Shown here: one piece after another, positions 1 through 12,382 of the stretch
How the letters are laid out: the number at the start of each line of letters is the position of its first letter
Position numbering within the stretch: the stretch's first letter is position 1
DNA from: Batillaria attramentaria
Taxonomy: Eukaryota; Mollusca; Gastropoda; Batillariidae
DNA length: 64,000 bases
NCBI GenBank assembly: GCA_018292915.2
Contig: JACVVK020000034.1
Location: 2,452,501 to 2,516,500, forward strand
Reading direction: 5' to 3'
Notes under the pieces: model-generated
What the model was told of the DNA's origin: nothing
Databases searched by the model: none
Seen by the model: only the letters and a program-made list of their open reading frames with translations
Program-made: the position numbers and the translations under genes

Positions 1-121
1 TCACCACAGCGGACTAATTTATGTCCTGTCGTTTCTATGCCACATTAGACAAAATTCAGGACTAATGTTCTATACTTTTACAGCCAGCCATGACGTGTCC
101 TGTCATGGTCCACACGGGTGC

Positions 122-295
122 GTGGGTGGGTGGGTGTTTGGGAGTTAAACTTCCTTTTCCACCACGTAAGGGTGATACCAAAGACGGGGCAACGAGAAAA
201 AGGCCAGCACAAATATTTGGCCCCAGCCGGGATTCGGACTCACGACCCGAGCATTGAGAGTCCAGCGCTCTACCATTCGGCCACCCCGGCTCCCC
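122..295 (-). mobile_element. SINE S1, near full length
   Basis: The minus strand reads as a tRNA-derived SINE. It begins with GGGGAGCCGGGGTGGCCG, has an A-box-like GGTAGAGCGCTGG, and a B-box-like segment near the GGATTCGGACTC complement. It continues into the body, with TTGTGCTGG and GTTGCCCCGTCTTTGGTATC, and ends in the C-rich tail CCCACCCACCC. The same body and tail recur about 20 times in the window, which defines the family. The tRNA-like head supports RNA polymerase III transcription by analogy with other SINEs; the parent tRNA is not clear. Confidence 0.85.
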
Positions 296-3078
296 GGGTT
301 TGAAGCCCACGGAAAGACGTGTCAATAACTCACTGGCCCGCATACACGTTCTAAGACCAAAACACTGCTTTCAGGAAAGACACTGACAACAAGAACAAAG
401 AAAAGAAACAAACAAACAAACAACAACGAAACACACAGCTGCAGAGTAGCTCTGCACAACTGTCTCAATCAAGGTATGGCAGCAGCATCACCTGGTACAA
501 TTATTCCAATCTGGCTTTGTGGATCTGGGTTGGGTATCAGATGTGCAGAAGTACATATGCCTCATTCACAGACATTCCTGCCCAACACAAAGGGTCTCTT
601 GCGCTTCAAGGGTGTGGAGGATCCCGGAAGGAAAATATTTTGTCGGCAATTGTTCAGCCATTGAACTGTCCCACTGCTTGTAGTACAGCTGGTATCCGTT
701 TCCTTTTGGTAAGATGAGAGACGTCCTTTGTGTTTTACCTTGCCTCGAAATGCTGTTTGTGTCACGTATTAGGTGCCTGAGTTATAGGATGCTAAATGTT
801 TGGGCAATTTCGACACCTTCGTACGGTGGTAAATTGTACTCATAACTGTTTAAACGTCCATTACGGAGGTCCTGGGATAAAGCCGCGCTGGCACATCGTA
901 TGATTTTCAATGCTTGGCTCATGTGTTTGAATCCCGTTTGGGGCAGTATTCTGTGCTGGCTTTTTCTCCCCATCCCACTCACTCCCACCCCCCCCCCCCC
1001 CCACACACACACATACACAAACAAGAACAACAACAGCAAAACACCAACCAACGCTCTTACGCAGTATGCTTCTGTTGGCTTTTTCCTTGTTGTCCCGCCT
1101 TTGATATCACCCTGGGCGCTAGGAAATGACGTTAAACTACAACAACAGCAACAACAACAACAACAACAATCAACCAACAAACTGACGCTCATTACGACGC
1201 ATCCTTCTAATAATAACTTGTGACGTTCTCATGACGTGTTCTTGTAAGTGCGTAAAATGCCAGGCCGTCTGTGCCACTCCATAGTCCGAATTAACGAATG
1301 AATGAATTACAAGAGCTTAAGAACTCATTGCAGTTTACCTTAATTACCACTCCGACTCAGCTTTGGATTTTAAGAACAGTGAAGACCCATCAACTGTGCA
1401 TACATCGTTTCAGGCCATTACACGTTTTTTCACAAGAATATCGCATTCCTTCAAAACTTGTCCCTTGCTCTTTATCCACACATTCCACATTCACTCACGT
1501 CGTTTAAAATCCGAGTCTGTTCCGCGTTAAGGTCGAATTAGTTTTCATTATGACCGTTCCTCCTGAGAGCGCACTTGGCTAATTCCATGCGGAAACGATC
1601 GCTCTTGTCAAGAGAGGAACATGACCATCGCGACAGCTTCAACTTGAGGAGAGGAAGACCAGCAAAGTAGATGACGACAGCGCCGCTTGAAATCCAACTT
1701 ATCCCAAGCCAGATCTGTTTGATCTTTCTTCATGGGCTCATTATCCACTCGACTTGTGTGTTTGTGAGGTCCACAAAACATGCCTGAAGGAGTTTCTGGA
1801 TATTAGGACCGATGTAAGGCAAATCAAGTTTGGACGGTATAGAATGGAATGGGATGCAACACAACAACAACAACAGAGAGAGAGGGGGGAGGGAGGGAGA
1901 GAGAGAGAGAGAGATGATGATGATGATGAAACGTTTATTAGGATAATTCTTGTAGGCATCTCTGCCTATCTTACAAGAAGTCCTCAGTCTCTCACACTAC
2001 ATTCTACAATAATGATCGAACAAAAGCAAAAACAAAGCATAATATGCAAAGATAAACTAACAATCTAGGCTACCGAAAAAGTGAGACCCCCAAAAACAAA
2101 CAAACAACAACAGACAAACAAACAAACAAAGAGAGAGAGAATCACTGCTTGACTTTCAAACGTGACCGTTACGCACTGGATGGAAAAAAATTAATGAGGA
2201 CAGTATATCGTATAACGTGAGAACAATTTTTCGCATTTCTTTCGTGTTTTTATTCTTAACATGTTTAACTAACTCTTCGGAAAAAAGTATTAATTATTTT
2301 TTCACGACCCCTCGAGTCAGCGGAGTTCAGCATTAACACTGTATAATGGTGTTCCTGAAGGCTTATCTTTCTCTCGGAATAACTTCAAGAAGGTATCCCT
2401 TTCTTGGCATTGTGTTTCTCATACTTTTTGTCCCCAGGTACGGTACAGTTCAGGTCGCAGCACACTTTTCCGCCTTCTCCTCCAGGAGATCGATACACAG
2501 GGAGATAATCCTTTCTCTGCTGCTTTTTTCAGACAAAGACTTTGTTTTGCTATGGGATTTGTCCCCAGTGCGAGTTTTAAAAAGACGAAAAAACAAACAA
2601 ACAAACACATGTTACATGAAACTTGCTGAAACAGCTTGACTTTGTTTTTAACTTTTTTTTTCAAGTTTATTTTCAGAAAGTGCATGAATGCAGTCGGGTA
2701 AAATGTACGCTACAAAACAAAAAAAAAGAAGATGAAGAAGCCGCTAGGGCAGGTTATTATAAATTTTTCCCTTTTAAATTGTGGCTTAAAAACGAAAACG
2801 GCTGGAAGGAGAATACTTTTTTTTTTAAGCGGGACAAAAGCAGGTTAAAGACGCCAAATGCCATTAATCATCGATGACGCCAAAAGCAGCCGGCAAAAGT
2901 TTGCCGAAAATATCTTTTTTTCGTTTTTAAACTGACATTTTTATAATTACAAGTAGGCGGATGTCATGCTGGTCACAGTGAAATGCTTGGTGAGCCCCGC
3001 AACTGAAGGAGGTGGTCGTGATGCGGTGATAAGAAAAACGTGTTCGTTTTTAGGTTGCCACCTGCAGATGGTCTGCAC
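296..3078. other. No gene seen; small low-complexity tracts and one retroelement tail
   Basis: Open frames here are short and low in complexity. Tracts seen are poly-C near 986-1002, a CAA run at 1138-1170, and GA followed by GAT repeats at 1877-1929. After the GAT run, 1930-1980 reads on the minus strand like a retroelement 3' end: an AATAAACG-type signal followed by an (ATC)n tail. I see no convincing exon. Confidence 0.6.
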
Positions 3079-3616
3079 ATGTGGCCGAAGAACACAATTG
3101 CACGGGGTCTCAAAATGCATATATATTTCTCTATTAGCCTCAGGCATCATAGTCACCCCTAAAAAAAATGCCTCAGTCTAGAAACACAAATAAGCATGCA
3201 CAGACCATTCAGGTGCTTGGGAGTTTAACGTCCTTTTCCACCACATAAGGATGATACCAAAGACGGGGCAGCGAGAAAAAGGCCAGCACAAAAGACCATT
3301 CAGGGGCACATACCTGACAGGAGTTGAAAAACATTGAAAGTCTGCTTTCCGCTCAGTCCTCACTGGAGTAATGCTAGTGTACTTAGCTTAAGTCGCTTTT
3401 GCAGCTCTCCAGAGCAAAAAGTCCCAGCTTCACTGTCAGTTTGCCTCTTGTTGCAGCCCCCCCTGGCATGCACTTCCGCCTTCAAAATACAAATATCACG
3501 AAAATCACGGTTTTTCCTGACAACAAAAACCATTACAAACTAACACACTCGCTGGATAGGGTTCCCCCCAAAAAACACTAACCATGACGTCGCGGTCAGT
3601 TTGTGTCCTTACGCCT
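3079..3616 (+). mobile_element. R470 element, copy A (inverted-repeat element, split by a SINE)
   Basis: This is one of at least three long copies of a ~450-bp dispersed repeat (others at 21278-21741 and 55031-55500). Shared landmarks are GGTCTCAAAATGC, TATTAGCCTCAGGCATCATA, GTCACCCCTAAAAA, GCATGCACAGACCAT and CACGAAAATCACG. The left end GGCCGAAGAACACAATTG and the reverse complement of the right end (GGCGTAAGGACACAAACTG) are similar, so it looks like a non-autonomous DNA transposon with imperfect terminal inverted repeats. No coding sequence is seen. An S1 SINE interrupts it at 3214-3292. Confidence 0.65.
3214..3292 (-). mobile_element. SINE S1 fragment nested in R470 copy A
   Basis: Only the body and tail of S1 are present, without the tRNA-like head, so it is 5' truncated. 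It is flanked by the 12-bp direct repeat AGACCATTCAGG at 3202-3213 and 3293-3304, a target-site duplication. Copies B and C of R470 lack the insert at this place, which confirms the empty site. Confidence 0.85.
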
Positions 3617-3649
3617 GTACCAACGACTGAAGAGAAAAAAAAAGCCTTC

Positions 3650-4112
3650 ACAAACAGCCTTTCTCTGTTGGCTGGCTGGATGTGTTCAGATTGAATGACC
3701 TTGTCTACCATGTCTAGCGATATCAAAGACTGGGCAACGAGGAGAAAGCCAGCACAAGACTCTGCCTCCCAGCTCGAATTCCAATTCACGAGAAATGTTT
3801 TCAGCAAGCAACCTTACTCTGTTGGTTGGTTTGGGGTTGTCTTGAAGAATCAACGCCCTTGTTTCCCATGTAAGGTTGATACAAAAAACAAAAAAAAAAA
3901 AAACTGGGCAACGAAGAAAAAGCAAGCACAAGATTGTGGTTCCCGCATGGGGTTCGATTCCATGAAAAACTTTTCGACAGGCAACCTTTCTTTGCTGGTT
4001 GGTTCTGTTGTGGTTGTGTTGTGCTGAAGAATGAACGCCCTTCTGCACCATGTACGGTTGATATTAAATTCAGGGCAAAGGAGAAAGAAAAAGCCCGCTC
4101 AAGTGTTTTATT
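3650..4112 (-). repeat. Three degenerate tandem units related to SINE S1
   Basis: Three successive units begin near 3655, 3797 and 3968, each with CCTTTCTCTGTTGG-like sequence. Each then carries an S1-body-like block (CGCCCTT..ACCATGTA.GGTTGATA.., GGGCAACGA.GA.AAAGC.AGCACAAGA). The units are much more diverged than other S1 copies, so this is probably an old subfamily or an ancient tandem duplication. Confidence 0.55.
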
Positions 4113-4148
4113 CCAGCTATTTCTACAACTACAAGACCGGCTGTGGTT

Positions 4149-4262
4149 GGTTGGTTCAATTCAAGTCAAGTCAAGTCAAGTCAAGTCAAGTCAAGTCAAA
4201 TCTTTATTATCTCCTTAGGGGAAAATAGGGTGTGGTGGTCATAAAAAACATGAAACAGTACA
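4149..4262 (-). mobile_element. Retroelement 3' end with (CTTGA)n tail
   Basis: On the minus strand, sequence ending GGAGATAATAAAGATT runs into a pentanucleotide tail, seen on the plus strand as repeated TCAAG at 4159-4199. The same kind of end (TTTTATTCTTAAATTCTC preceded by TCAAG repeats) occurs twice at 26995-27250. Microsatellite-like tails of this sort are typical of several LINE clades and their SINEs. No coding part remains. Confidence 0.5.
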
Positions 4263-4547
4263 TTAAAATCACTCAAACAAAATAATCAATAATGAAACCA
4301 TACATATTACAGCAGTAAGAGTATATATATGGTTGGATGTTGGTTTAAGGCCTTCTCCCACCACGTCGGAACGTGATACGCGTCCGAGATGCTGTCGGAA
4401 GAGCAGAAGACAACTATGATACTCATCACAACAACAACAACAAAAAAACAAAGACTACTTGCAAAAACATGAATAACTCAGTGAAGTGTTAGTCCGGCGT
4501 CCTGTCAACACTACACTACTGAAATTTGATTCATCCATCTTAGCACG

Positions 4548-5404
<857 letters not shown>

Positions 5405-5416
5405 CACACACACACA

Positions 5417-5470
<54 letters not shown>
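5405..5470. repeat. (CA)n microsatellite with (GCAC)n flanks
   Basis: CA run with one CT interruption, followed at 5478-5515 by a CACG tetranucleotide run and mirrored GTGC repeats at 5575-5601. It is a compound simple repeat. Confidence 0.95.
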
Positions 5471-5472
<2 letters not shown>

Positions 5473-5639
5473 TACATGCACGCACGCACGCACGCACGCA
5501 GTCACACGCGCACGCATACTCACACACGCGCACGAACACACCATCTCGCCCCTAGCAAGGCGTACGTCCATGGTGTGCGTGCGTGCGTGCTTGCGTGCGT
5601 GTGTTATGACGGTATTGTTATTATTATTATTTGAACCTT

Positions 5640-6114
5640 GATGTCGAATTCATTTCTTGATATTGCCTAACACCGTGTAAACACGGTCGGTCGGCTCCCC
5701 CCACTGCTAAATTGCTTCAAACGAAGAAGATAAACTCGCCCATTATCAAATCGCGGGCAGATAGATTTTGTAAACAACGTGTTTGGGTTGAGCCCAAACA
5801 AACTGATACCTGGGACCTACACGGGGTACTCTGTGCCTGTTTGGATGGCGTGTGCAAACACATTGGGTAAAAAGTCAGCTTGCACAAGAGGTATGTTGTG
5901 TCCGATTGTTTCTGTTTTCCTTCGTCTGGTTGCCGACATGTTTTGGGGTGTAATTAAATCTTAAGTATGTGCTTGCTTGATGGCAAAGCAAGAGACTTGT
6001 CAGTTAGCCTTGCGACTGAACGTAATCCCGGTTGAAAGCAAGACAAGGCAATGTCTGTGTTTTGAACACTGAGAGAAATCGAAGAGGAAGGAAGACGTTT
6101 AGTGATAGTTTTGT
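5640..6114. other. No gene seen
   Basis: Sequence without repeats that I can match elsewhere in the window and without a convincing ORF. Confidence 0.5.
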
Positions 6115-6600
6115 CGTGTTTCGCCGTTAAAAGTTAAGTGCCAAACCACTTCAGTTCCATTGCACCACCACATGTCGTAGGTTGGTTAGTCGACCAGTAA
6201 ATGTCAAAATTCATTCATTTATCGTCTAATTGAAAAAATGTTATTGTTGTCAACTGACGTGCAGAGGAGGAAAAATTCTGCGCATAGAAACAGCCCAGAG
6301 ATCAAAGACAACTCATTGTATTCACTCAAGCAGTTGAAGACCACCAAAATTTGGTGTCTCTCTTGTTTCGCCGTTATTGAGAAGTCGGGCGCCAAAGCAC
6401 TTTATTCCAATTCTGTTATAAGAAGAACTGTTTACTTTTTGGTTAGTTAATCGAGTGGTAAATTTATGCCTAAGTGCATTTATTACTTTCATTACTGTTG
6501 TCAAAGTCGAGAGGCAGAGAAATCCAAAATTTCTGTGCAAAGTGACTGTGCAGAGAGCAGACGTCACCTACATTTACTCAAGGACCGCTTCCCAAACACG
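6115..6600. repeat. Degenerate tandem duplication, ~248-bp period
   Basis: TTTCGCCGTTA followed by a GTGCCAAA..CACTT..TTCCA block occurs at 6119 and again at 6367. It is followed by matching GGTTAGT.GACCAGTAAAT / GGTTAGTTAATCGAGTGGTAAAT segments. The two halves differ substantially, so the duplication is old. Confidence 0.5.
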
Positions 6601-6804
6601 CATGATAATTATTATGATTCAAAAGAGAGTTTGTCAACAAAACTTTGAGATTTAGTTGGCTGATTGGCTGACAGGTTTAAAAAAATAAGCCATTACGCCG
6701 GCAACCGGAATGTTTACATAAAAAGATAAACATAACATAAATATTACTTTATTACCGTACGTGTAAACATTAGGACTTTGTTGTGGTTCAAGAGAACTGT
6801 TTTG

Positions 6805-7735
6805 CAGTCACTCACTGTGACGTGCATGCTGCAACTTACTGTAAATTACAGTCACTCACTGTGACATGCATGCTGCAACTTACTGTAAATTACAGTCACT
6901 CACTGTGACGTGCATGCTGCAACTTACTGTAAATTACAGTCACTCACTGTGACGTGCATGCTGCAACTTACTGTAAATTACAGTCACTCACTGTGACGTG
7001 CATGCTGCAACTTACTGTAAATTACAGTCACTCACTGTGACGTGCATGCTGCAACTTACTGTAAATTACAGTCACTCACTGTGACGTGCATGCTGCAACT
7101 TACTGTAAATTACAGTCACTCACTGTGACGTGCAGCTGCAACTTACTGTAAATCACAGTCACTCACTGTGACGTGCATGCTGCAACTTACTGTAAATTAC
7201 AGTCACTCACTGTGACGTGCATGCTGCAACTTACTGTAAATTACAGTCACTCACTGTGACGTGCATGCTGCAACTTACTGTAAATTACAGTCACTCACTG
7301 TGACGTGCATGCTGCAACTTACTGTAAATTACAGTCACTCACTGTGACGTGCATGCTGCAACTTACTGTAAATTACAGTCACTCACTGTGACGTGCATGC
7401 TGCAACTTACTGTAAATTACAGTCACTCACTGTGACGTGCATGCTGCAACTTACTGTAAATTACAGTCACTCACTGTGACGTGCATGCTGCAACTTACTG
7501 TAAATTACAGTCACTCACTGTGACGTGCATGCTGCAACTTACTGTAAATTACAGTCACTCACTGTGACGTGCATGCTGCAACTTACTGTAAATTACAGTC
7601 ACTCACTGTGACGTGCATGCTGCAACTTACTGTAAATTACAGTCACTCACTGTGACGTGCATGCTGCAACTTACTGTAAATTACAGTCACTCACTGTGAC
7701 ATGCATGCTGCAACTTACTGTAAATTACAGTCACT
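6805..7735. repeat. 44-bp satellite array, 21 full units plus a partial
   Basis: The unit starts CAGTCACTCACTGTGACGTG, continues CATGCTGCAACTTACTG and ends TAAATTA. It repeats 21 times in near-perfect register and ends in a partial CAGTCACT. Variants are few: GTGACATG instead of GTGACGTG in units 2 and 21, and one unit near 7134 with a 1-bp deletion (GTGCAGCTGC) and a nearby T-to-C change (AAATCACAG). Each unit junction carries the palindrome ACTGTAA-A-TTACAGT, and each unit has GTCAC-TCACT-GTGAC. High homogeneity suggests recent amplification or homogenisation. No spacer diversity exists, so it is not CRISPR. Confidence 0.97.
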
Positions 7736-7855
7736 GGCACTTACATCTGAACACAGTCACATCAAACCTTATTGACTAAACTTGCTACAACAGTAAATAC
7801 AATACAATCAGACCGATAAAATAGGGTTGGGGGTTTTTTTTGTTTGTTCGTTTGT

Positions 7856-8343
7856 TTTTTACTACTTTATTGTCCCTTTCGGGGGGAGCCGGGGTGGTCG
7901 AATGGTAGAGCGTTGGACTTCCAATGCTCGGGTCGTGAGTTCGATCCCGGCTGGGGCCAAATATTTGTGCTGGCTTTTTCATCGTTGCCCCGTCTTTGAT
8001 ATCACCCTATGTGGTGGAAAAGGACGTTAAACCCCCAAACACCCACCCACCCCACCCACCCACCCACCCACCCTTGTCCCTTTCGGGAAATTCGGGCTGC
8101 TTCCCCCGCGGTGCAGCACCACCCGATACTTACTTTTTTAAAACAATTTTGCTGGGGAGGAAAGCCGGATAACCCGGAGAGAAACCCCCGATGAGCAGCC
8201 CGGCAGCCAGGAAAAACCGGTATCACATATCACAAGCTCGACCTGGGCTCGAACCCACGCTTCATCGCCATGACATTGGTGACGGCCGTTCAGTAGCGCA
8301 GCGGCTAAATCCGACGCGCTACCTATTAGACCACCGCTCACCC
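7856..8343 (-). mobile_element. SINE S2, interrupted by SINE S1
   Basis: On the minus strand this is a tRNA-headed SINE. It runs from GGGTGAGCGGTGGTC through a B-box-like GGGTTCGAGCC, a central GTTTCTCTCCGGGTTATCCG domain, and GGTGGTGCTGCACCGCGG, to an end in CCCGAAAGGGACAATAAAGT. Other copies are at 17509-17671 (minus) and 21805-22117 (plus). The 3' 15-20 bp is separated from the rest by an S1 insertion at 7884-8073. Confidence 0.85.
7884..8073 (+). mobile_element. SINE S1, full length, nested in SINE S2
   Basis: Complete copy: GGGAGCCGGGGTGGTCG head, A-box-like GGTAGAGCGTTGG, B-box-like GAGTTCGATCCC, body GTTGCCCCGTCTTTGATATC, GGACGTTAAAC, and a long CCCA-rich tail (ACCCACCC repeats). It is flanked by the 14-bp direct repeat TTGTCCCTTTCGGG at 7870-7883 and 8074-8087. 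That repeat belongs to the S2 3' end, so S1 was active after this S2 copy inserted. Confidence 0.95.
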
Positions 8344-9835
<1,492 letters not shown>

Positions 9836-10008
9836 AATAAACACACAAAGTGCAAGAGAGAGAGAGAGAGAGAGGGGGGGAGGGGCAGCAAAAGAGTATT
9901 TCACAACGATGGAAAATGATTGAATTTGTAACCAATTTTTAAACGCTTGCCGTTCCTATATTACAGATTTGTCTCAAGAAAATAACTATGATGAGAGAGA
10001 GGGGGTAG

Positions 10009-10600
10009 GTGGGGGGGGGGTGCACAATGTTTTCAATGAACGTTTCATCGCAGGCTCTGAAACAAGATCACATTACTTTTTTTTTAACTTCCTTTTATTC
10101 TGCCTTTGAGGTTCACATTTATCCTTTTCCCTCTAATTTGAGCTTCCGATCTCAGGTTCTTCAAAATCATCAAGACTTCAAAGAAGCAAAATTAATTCCG
10201 AGAGATAATCTTTCCGATCCGGCCTTTTGTGTTTACATCACCTGCCCCGCTCTGGCTCCTTCTCCCACAATTCCATTTCCGGCAGCGTATCATCCGGTGA
10301 CAGATGTCTGCCCCGCGCCATCGTTTCGTAAATTGACTTCCAGTCAGCGCCGTGTCCGTGGTCAGTGAAGCGTGCCGGCACGCGCGTGCGACATGTAACT
10401 GATACACGTGAAAAACTCAGGAAGGAAGTCTGTCTGACGTCTATAATTGATGACCCTCCAGCTTTTTTTGCCTCACAAATTTGTAGACGCTCCGCCCGGG
10501 TCATTAAGCGATGCACCGCGGGCGGACAACAAGAAAAAAAATGCGTCGCTCCGCTTGAGTGACTTTAGGTTTGTCAAGCAAGACACGAAGTTCACGACCA
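10009..10600. other. No gene seen
   Basis: Holds several open frames up to 119 codons on both strands with no recognisable motifs. None is favoured over the others, and I leave them uncalled. Confidence 0.4.
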
Positions 10601-10666
10601 GCCGCCCGTTGATAAATAAGTCATAACGGGTTGAAACTTATTCACCTTGGGAGGGGGAGGGGGTGG

Positions 10667-10799
<133 letters not shown>

Positions 10800-11091
10800 A
10801 AATCATACATGAACTGACTTCAGCCTCGTCAGTGTCGCCTTTCATGTCGTTTCGCGTCACTTCGGTCTGTGTGTCTGATATCCACCCTTGAATAAACCAT
10901 AACTCCGTAAGCGTTCATGGGTTTGTTTGTTTGGTTTTTTTTTTTGGGTTTTTTTTTTTGGTTTTTTTTTTTTTTTTTCATTTTCCCGCAGCCGTACCAA
11001 CTCCACAGCTTGTGAAACATGCCAACCCATCGTCACTGTCATCATATTGCATATCATGTGACAGAGAATTGAGAATACTTTGAAAGTAGGG

Positions 11092-11218
11092 AGGGAAGCC
11101 GGGATAGCCGAATGGCTGGGGCCAACTATTTGTGCTGACCTTTTTCTCGTTGCCCCGTCATTGCTATCACCCTTACGTGGTGCAAAAGGACGTTAAACTC
11201 CCAAACACCCACCCACCC
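11092..11218 (+). mobile_element. SINE S1 with internal deletion (first of a stacked pair)
   Basis: The head GAAGCCGGGATAGCCGAATGG jumps straight to CTGGGGCCAACTATTTG, so most of the tRNA-like part including the B-box is deleted. Body and tail are normal. It is flanked by TTGAAAGTAGGG at 11080-11091 and 11219-11230, a 12-bp target-site duplication. Confidence 0.85.
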
Positions 11219-11235
11219 TTGAAAGTAGGGGAGCC

Positions 11236-11428
11236 GGTGTCTAAGAATATTTCGGAACCAGGATAAATCGGAACCGGTTCCCAAAAATCCTAGGATATTT
11301 GGGAACCATTCCCATTTATCCCGCACCTGGCAGACAAAATCGGAATGGTTCCGAAAAATCCTGCCACCAGGGCCAGGGTAAATCGGAATGGTTCCCATTC
11401 GTCCGGTTCCGAAATATCCTGTGACACC
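11236..11428. mobile_element. 193-bp foldback/MITE-like element
   Basis: The left end GGTGTCTAAGAATATTTCGG and the reverse complement of the right end (GGTGTCACAGGATATTTCGG) match over about 24 bp with three mismatches. Inside, GGATAAAT..GGTTCCCAAAAATCC is followed two bases later by its near-perfect inverted copy, and further AAATCGGAATGGTTCC repeats occur. A direct repeat of 7-9 bp (GGGAGCC, extending to GGGAGCCGG) flanks it at 11229 and 11429. That repeat corresponds to the start of the adjacent SINE. It has no coding capacity. Confidence 0.75.
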
Positions 11429-11576
11429 GGGAGCCGGGATAGCCGAATCGTAGAGCGTTGGCACGTGAGTTCGAATCACGGCTAGGGTGAAGTATTTGTG
11501 ATAGATAGCCTTTTTCTTGTTGCCCTATACGTGATGAAAAAGGACTTCAAACTCCCAAGCACCCAACCCATCCACT
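11429..11576 (+). mobile_element. SINE S1 (second of a stacked pair), decayed
   Basis: GGGAGCCGGGATAGCCGAAT head, GTAGAGCGTTGG, B-box-like GAGTTCGAATCAC, then a body with deletions and the tail CCCAAGCACCCAACCCA. It is followed by TTGAAAGAAGAC at 11577, a third, slightly mutated copy of the site duplicated around the first SINE. Both SINEs therefore appear to have used the same target. Confidence 0.75.
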
Positions 11577-11674
11577 TTGAAAGAAGACAAAAACTACATC
11601 GAACTCGTGTATTCGTGTATGACAATTTTAGTATCTGAATTACAAGACCCTTTCTCTTGCGAAAATCAACTTCA

Positions 11675-11760
11675 TTGCAATAACGGGTTTAAACTTTCTT
11701 CACCCGGAGTAAATCATACACGACTTGACTTCAGCCTCGTCGGTGTCCCCTTTGATATTT
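11675..11760 (+). repeat. Paralogous copy of the poly-G tract flanks
   Basis: ATAACGGGTTTAAACTTTCT, then GTAAATCATACACGACTTG and ACTTCAGCCTCGTCGGTGTC, match 10624-10648 and 10798-10838. In place of the poly-G tract only CACCCGGA is present. This is an empty-site comparison for the tract. Confidence 0.8.
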
Positions 11761-12131
11761 TCTCTCATTTAACATCTTGTCTCCGTTAGTATCAGAGGGT
11801 CGTCAGACTTTCTGTCTACATCGTGTCGGATTTTGGAGTGGAGCTTGTTCGTATTTTGCCGCCGGGCCCATGTTTTAGCCCTGCCATGTTTCAATTTGTA
11901 GTCTGTCGGTCTTGTTTGAGGTGAGTGTGGGGCCCAGGTTAATCGGTATGCGTTGGCGCCACGACTGGCGAAGCGCTGAGCGACCATGGAGATTAAGTGT
12001 AATTGAGAGCTCCTTTTTGTGATATCGGTAGTCTATGGAGTCATGTTTGCTCAGGGGCATGATTCATAAGCACGGAAAACGGAGTTGTCATGACGAAAAT
12101 GGAACGACCGACGGTTTGATATCATCAGCAG

Positions 12132-12382
12132 GAGGTGACTTTTCTAGGTGAGAATAGGATGTGGTTTTAGAAAAAAAACAGATTGATACCATCTGGGAAG
12201 TGTGTCTCTTGGTTAAATATGACATCCCGTGAGCAGCCCTCAGTGTCGTCAATACGAGGTGACTTTTCTAGGTGAGAATAGAATGTGGTTTGACCCCCCC
12301 CCCCCCAAAAAAAAAAAAAAATAATAATAAAAAATGATACCATCTGGCAAGTTTCTCTCTTGGTTAAATATGACATCCCGTG
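12132..12382. repeat. Two-copy tandem duplication, ~125 bp
   Basis: GAGGTGACTTTTCTAGGTGA at 12132 and 12259 begins each copy. Each continues through GATACCATCTGG and CTCTTGGTTAAATATGACAT to CCCGTG. The second copy has gained C, A and TAA tracts near 12294-12330. Confidence 0.85.

Noticed and set aside
6805..7735. Regular 44-bp repeats as a CRISPR array
   Set aside because: There are no unique spacers: the whole 44 bp repeats. The context is eukaryotic and no cas genes are present.
7884..7960. tRNA-like sequences as real tRNA genes
   Set aside because: All A-box/B-box pairs found are heads of SINE copies joined to SINE bodies, with degenerate stems; no standalone tRNA was seen.
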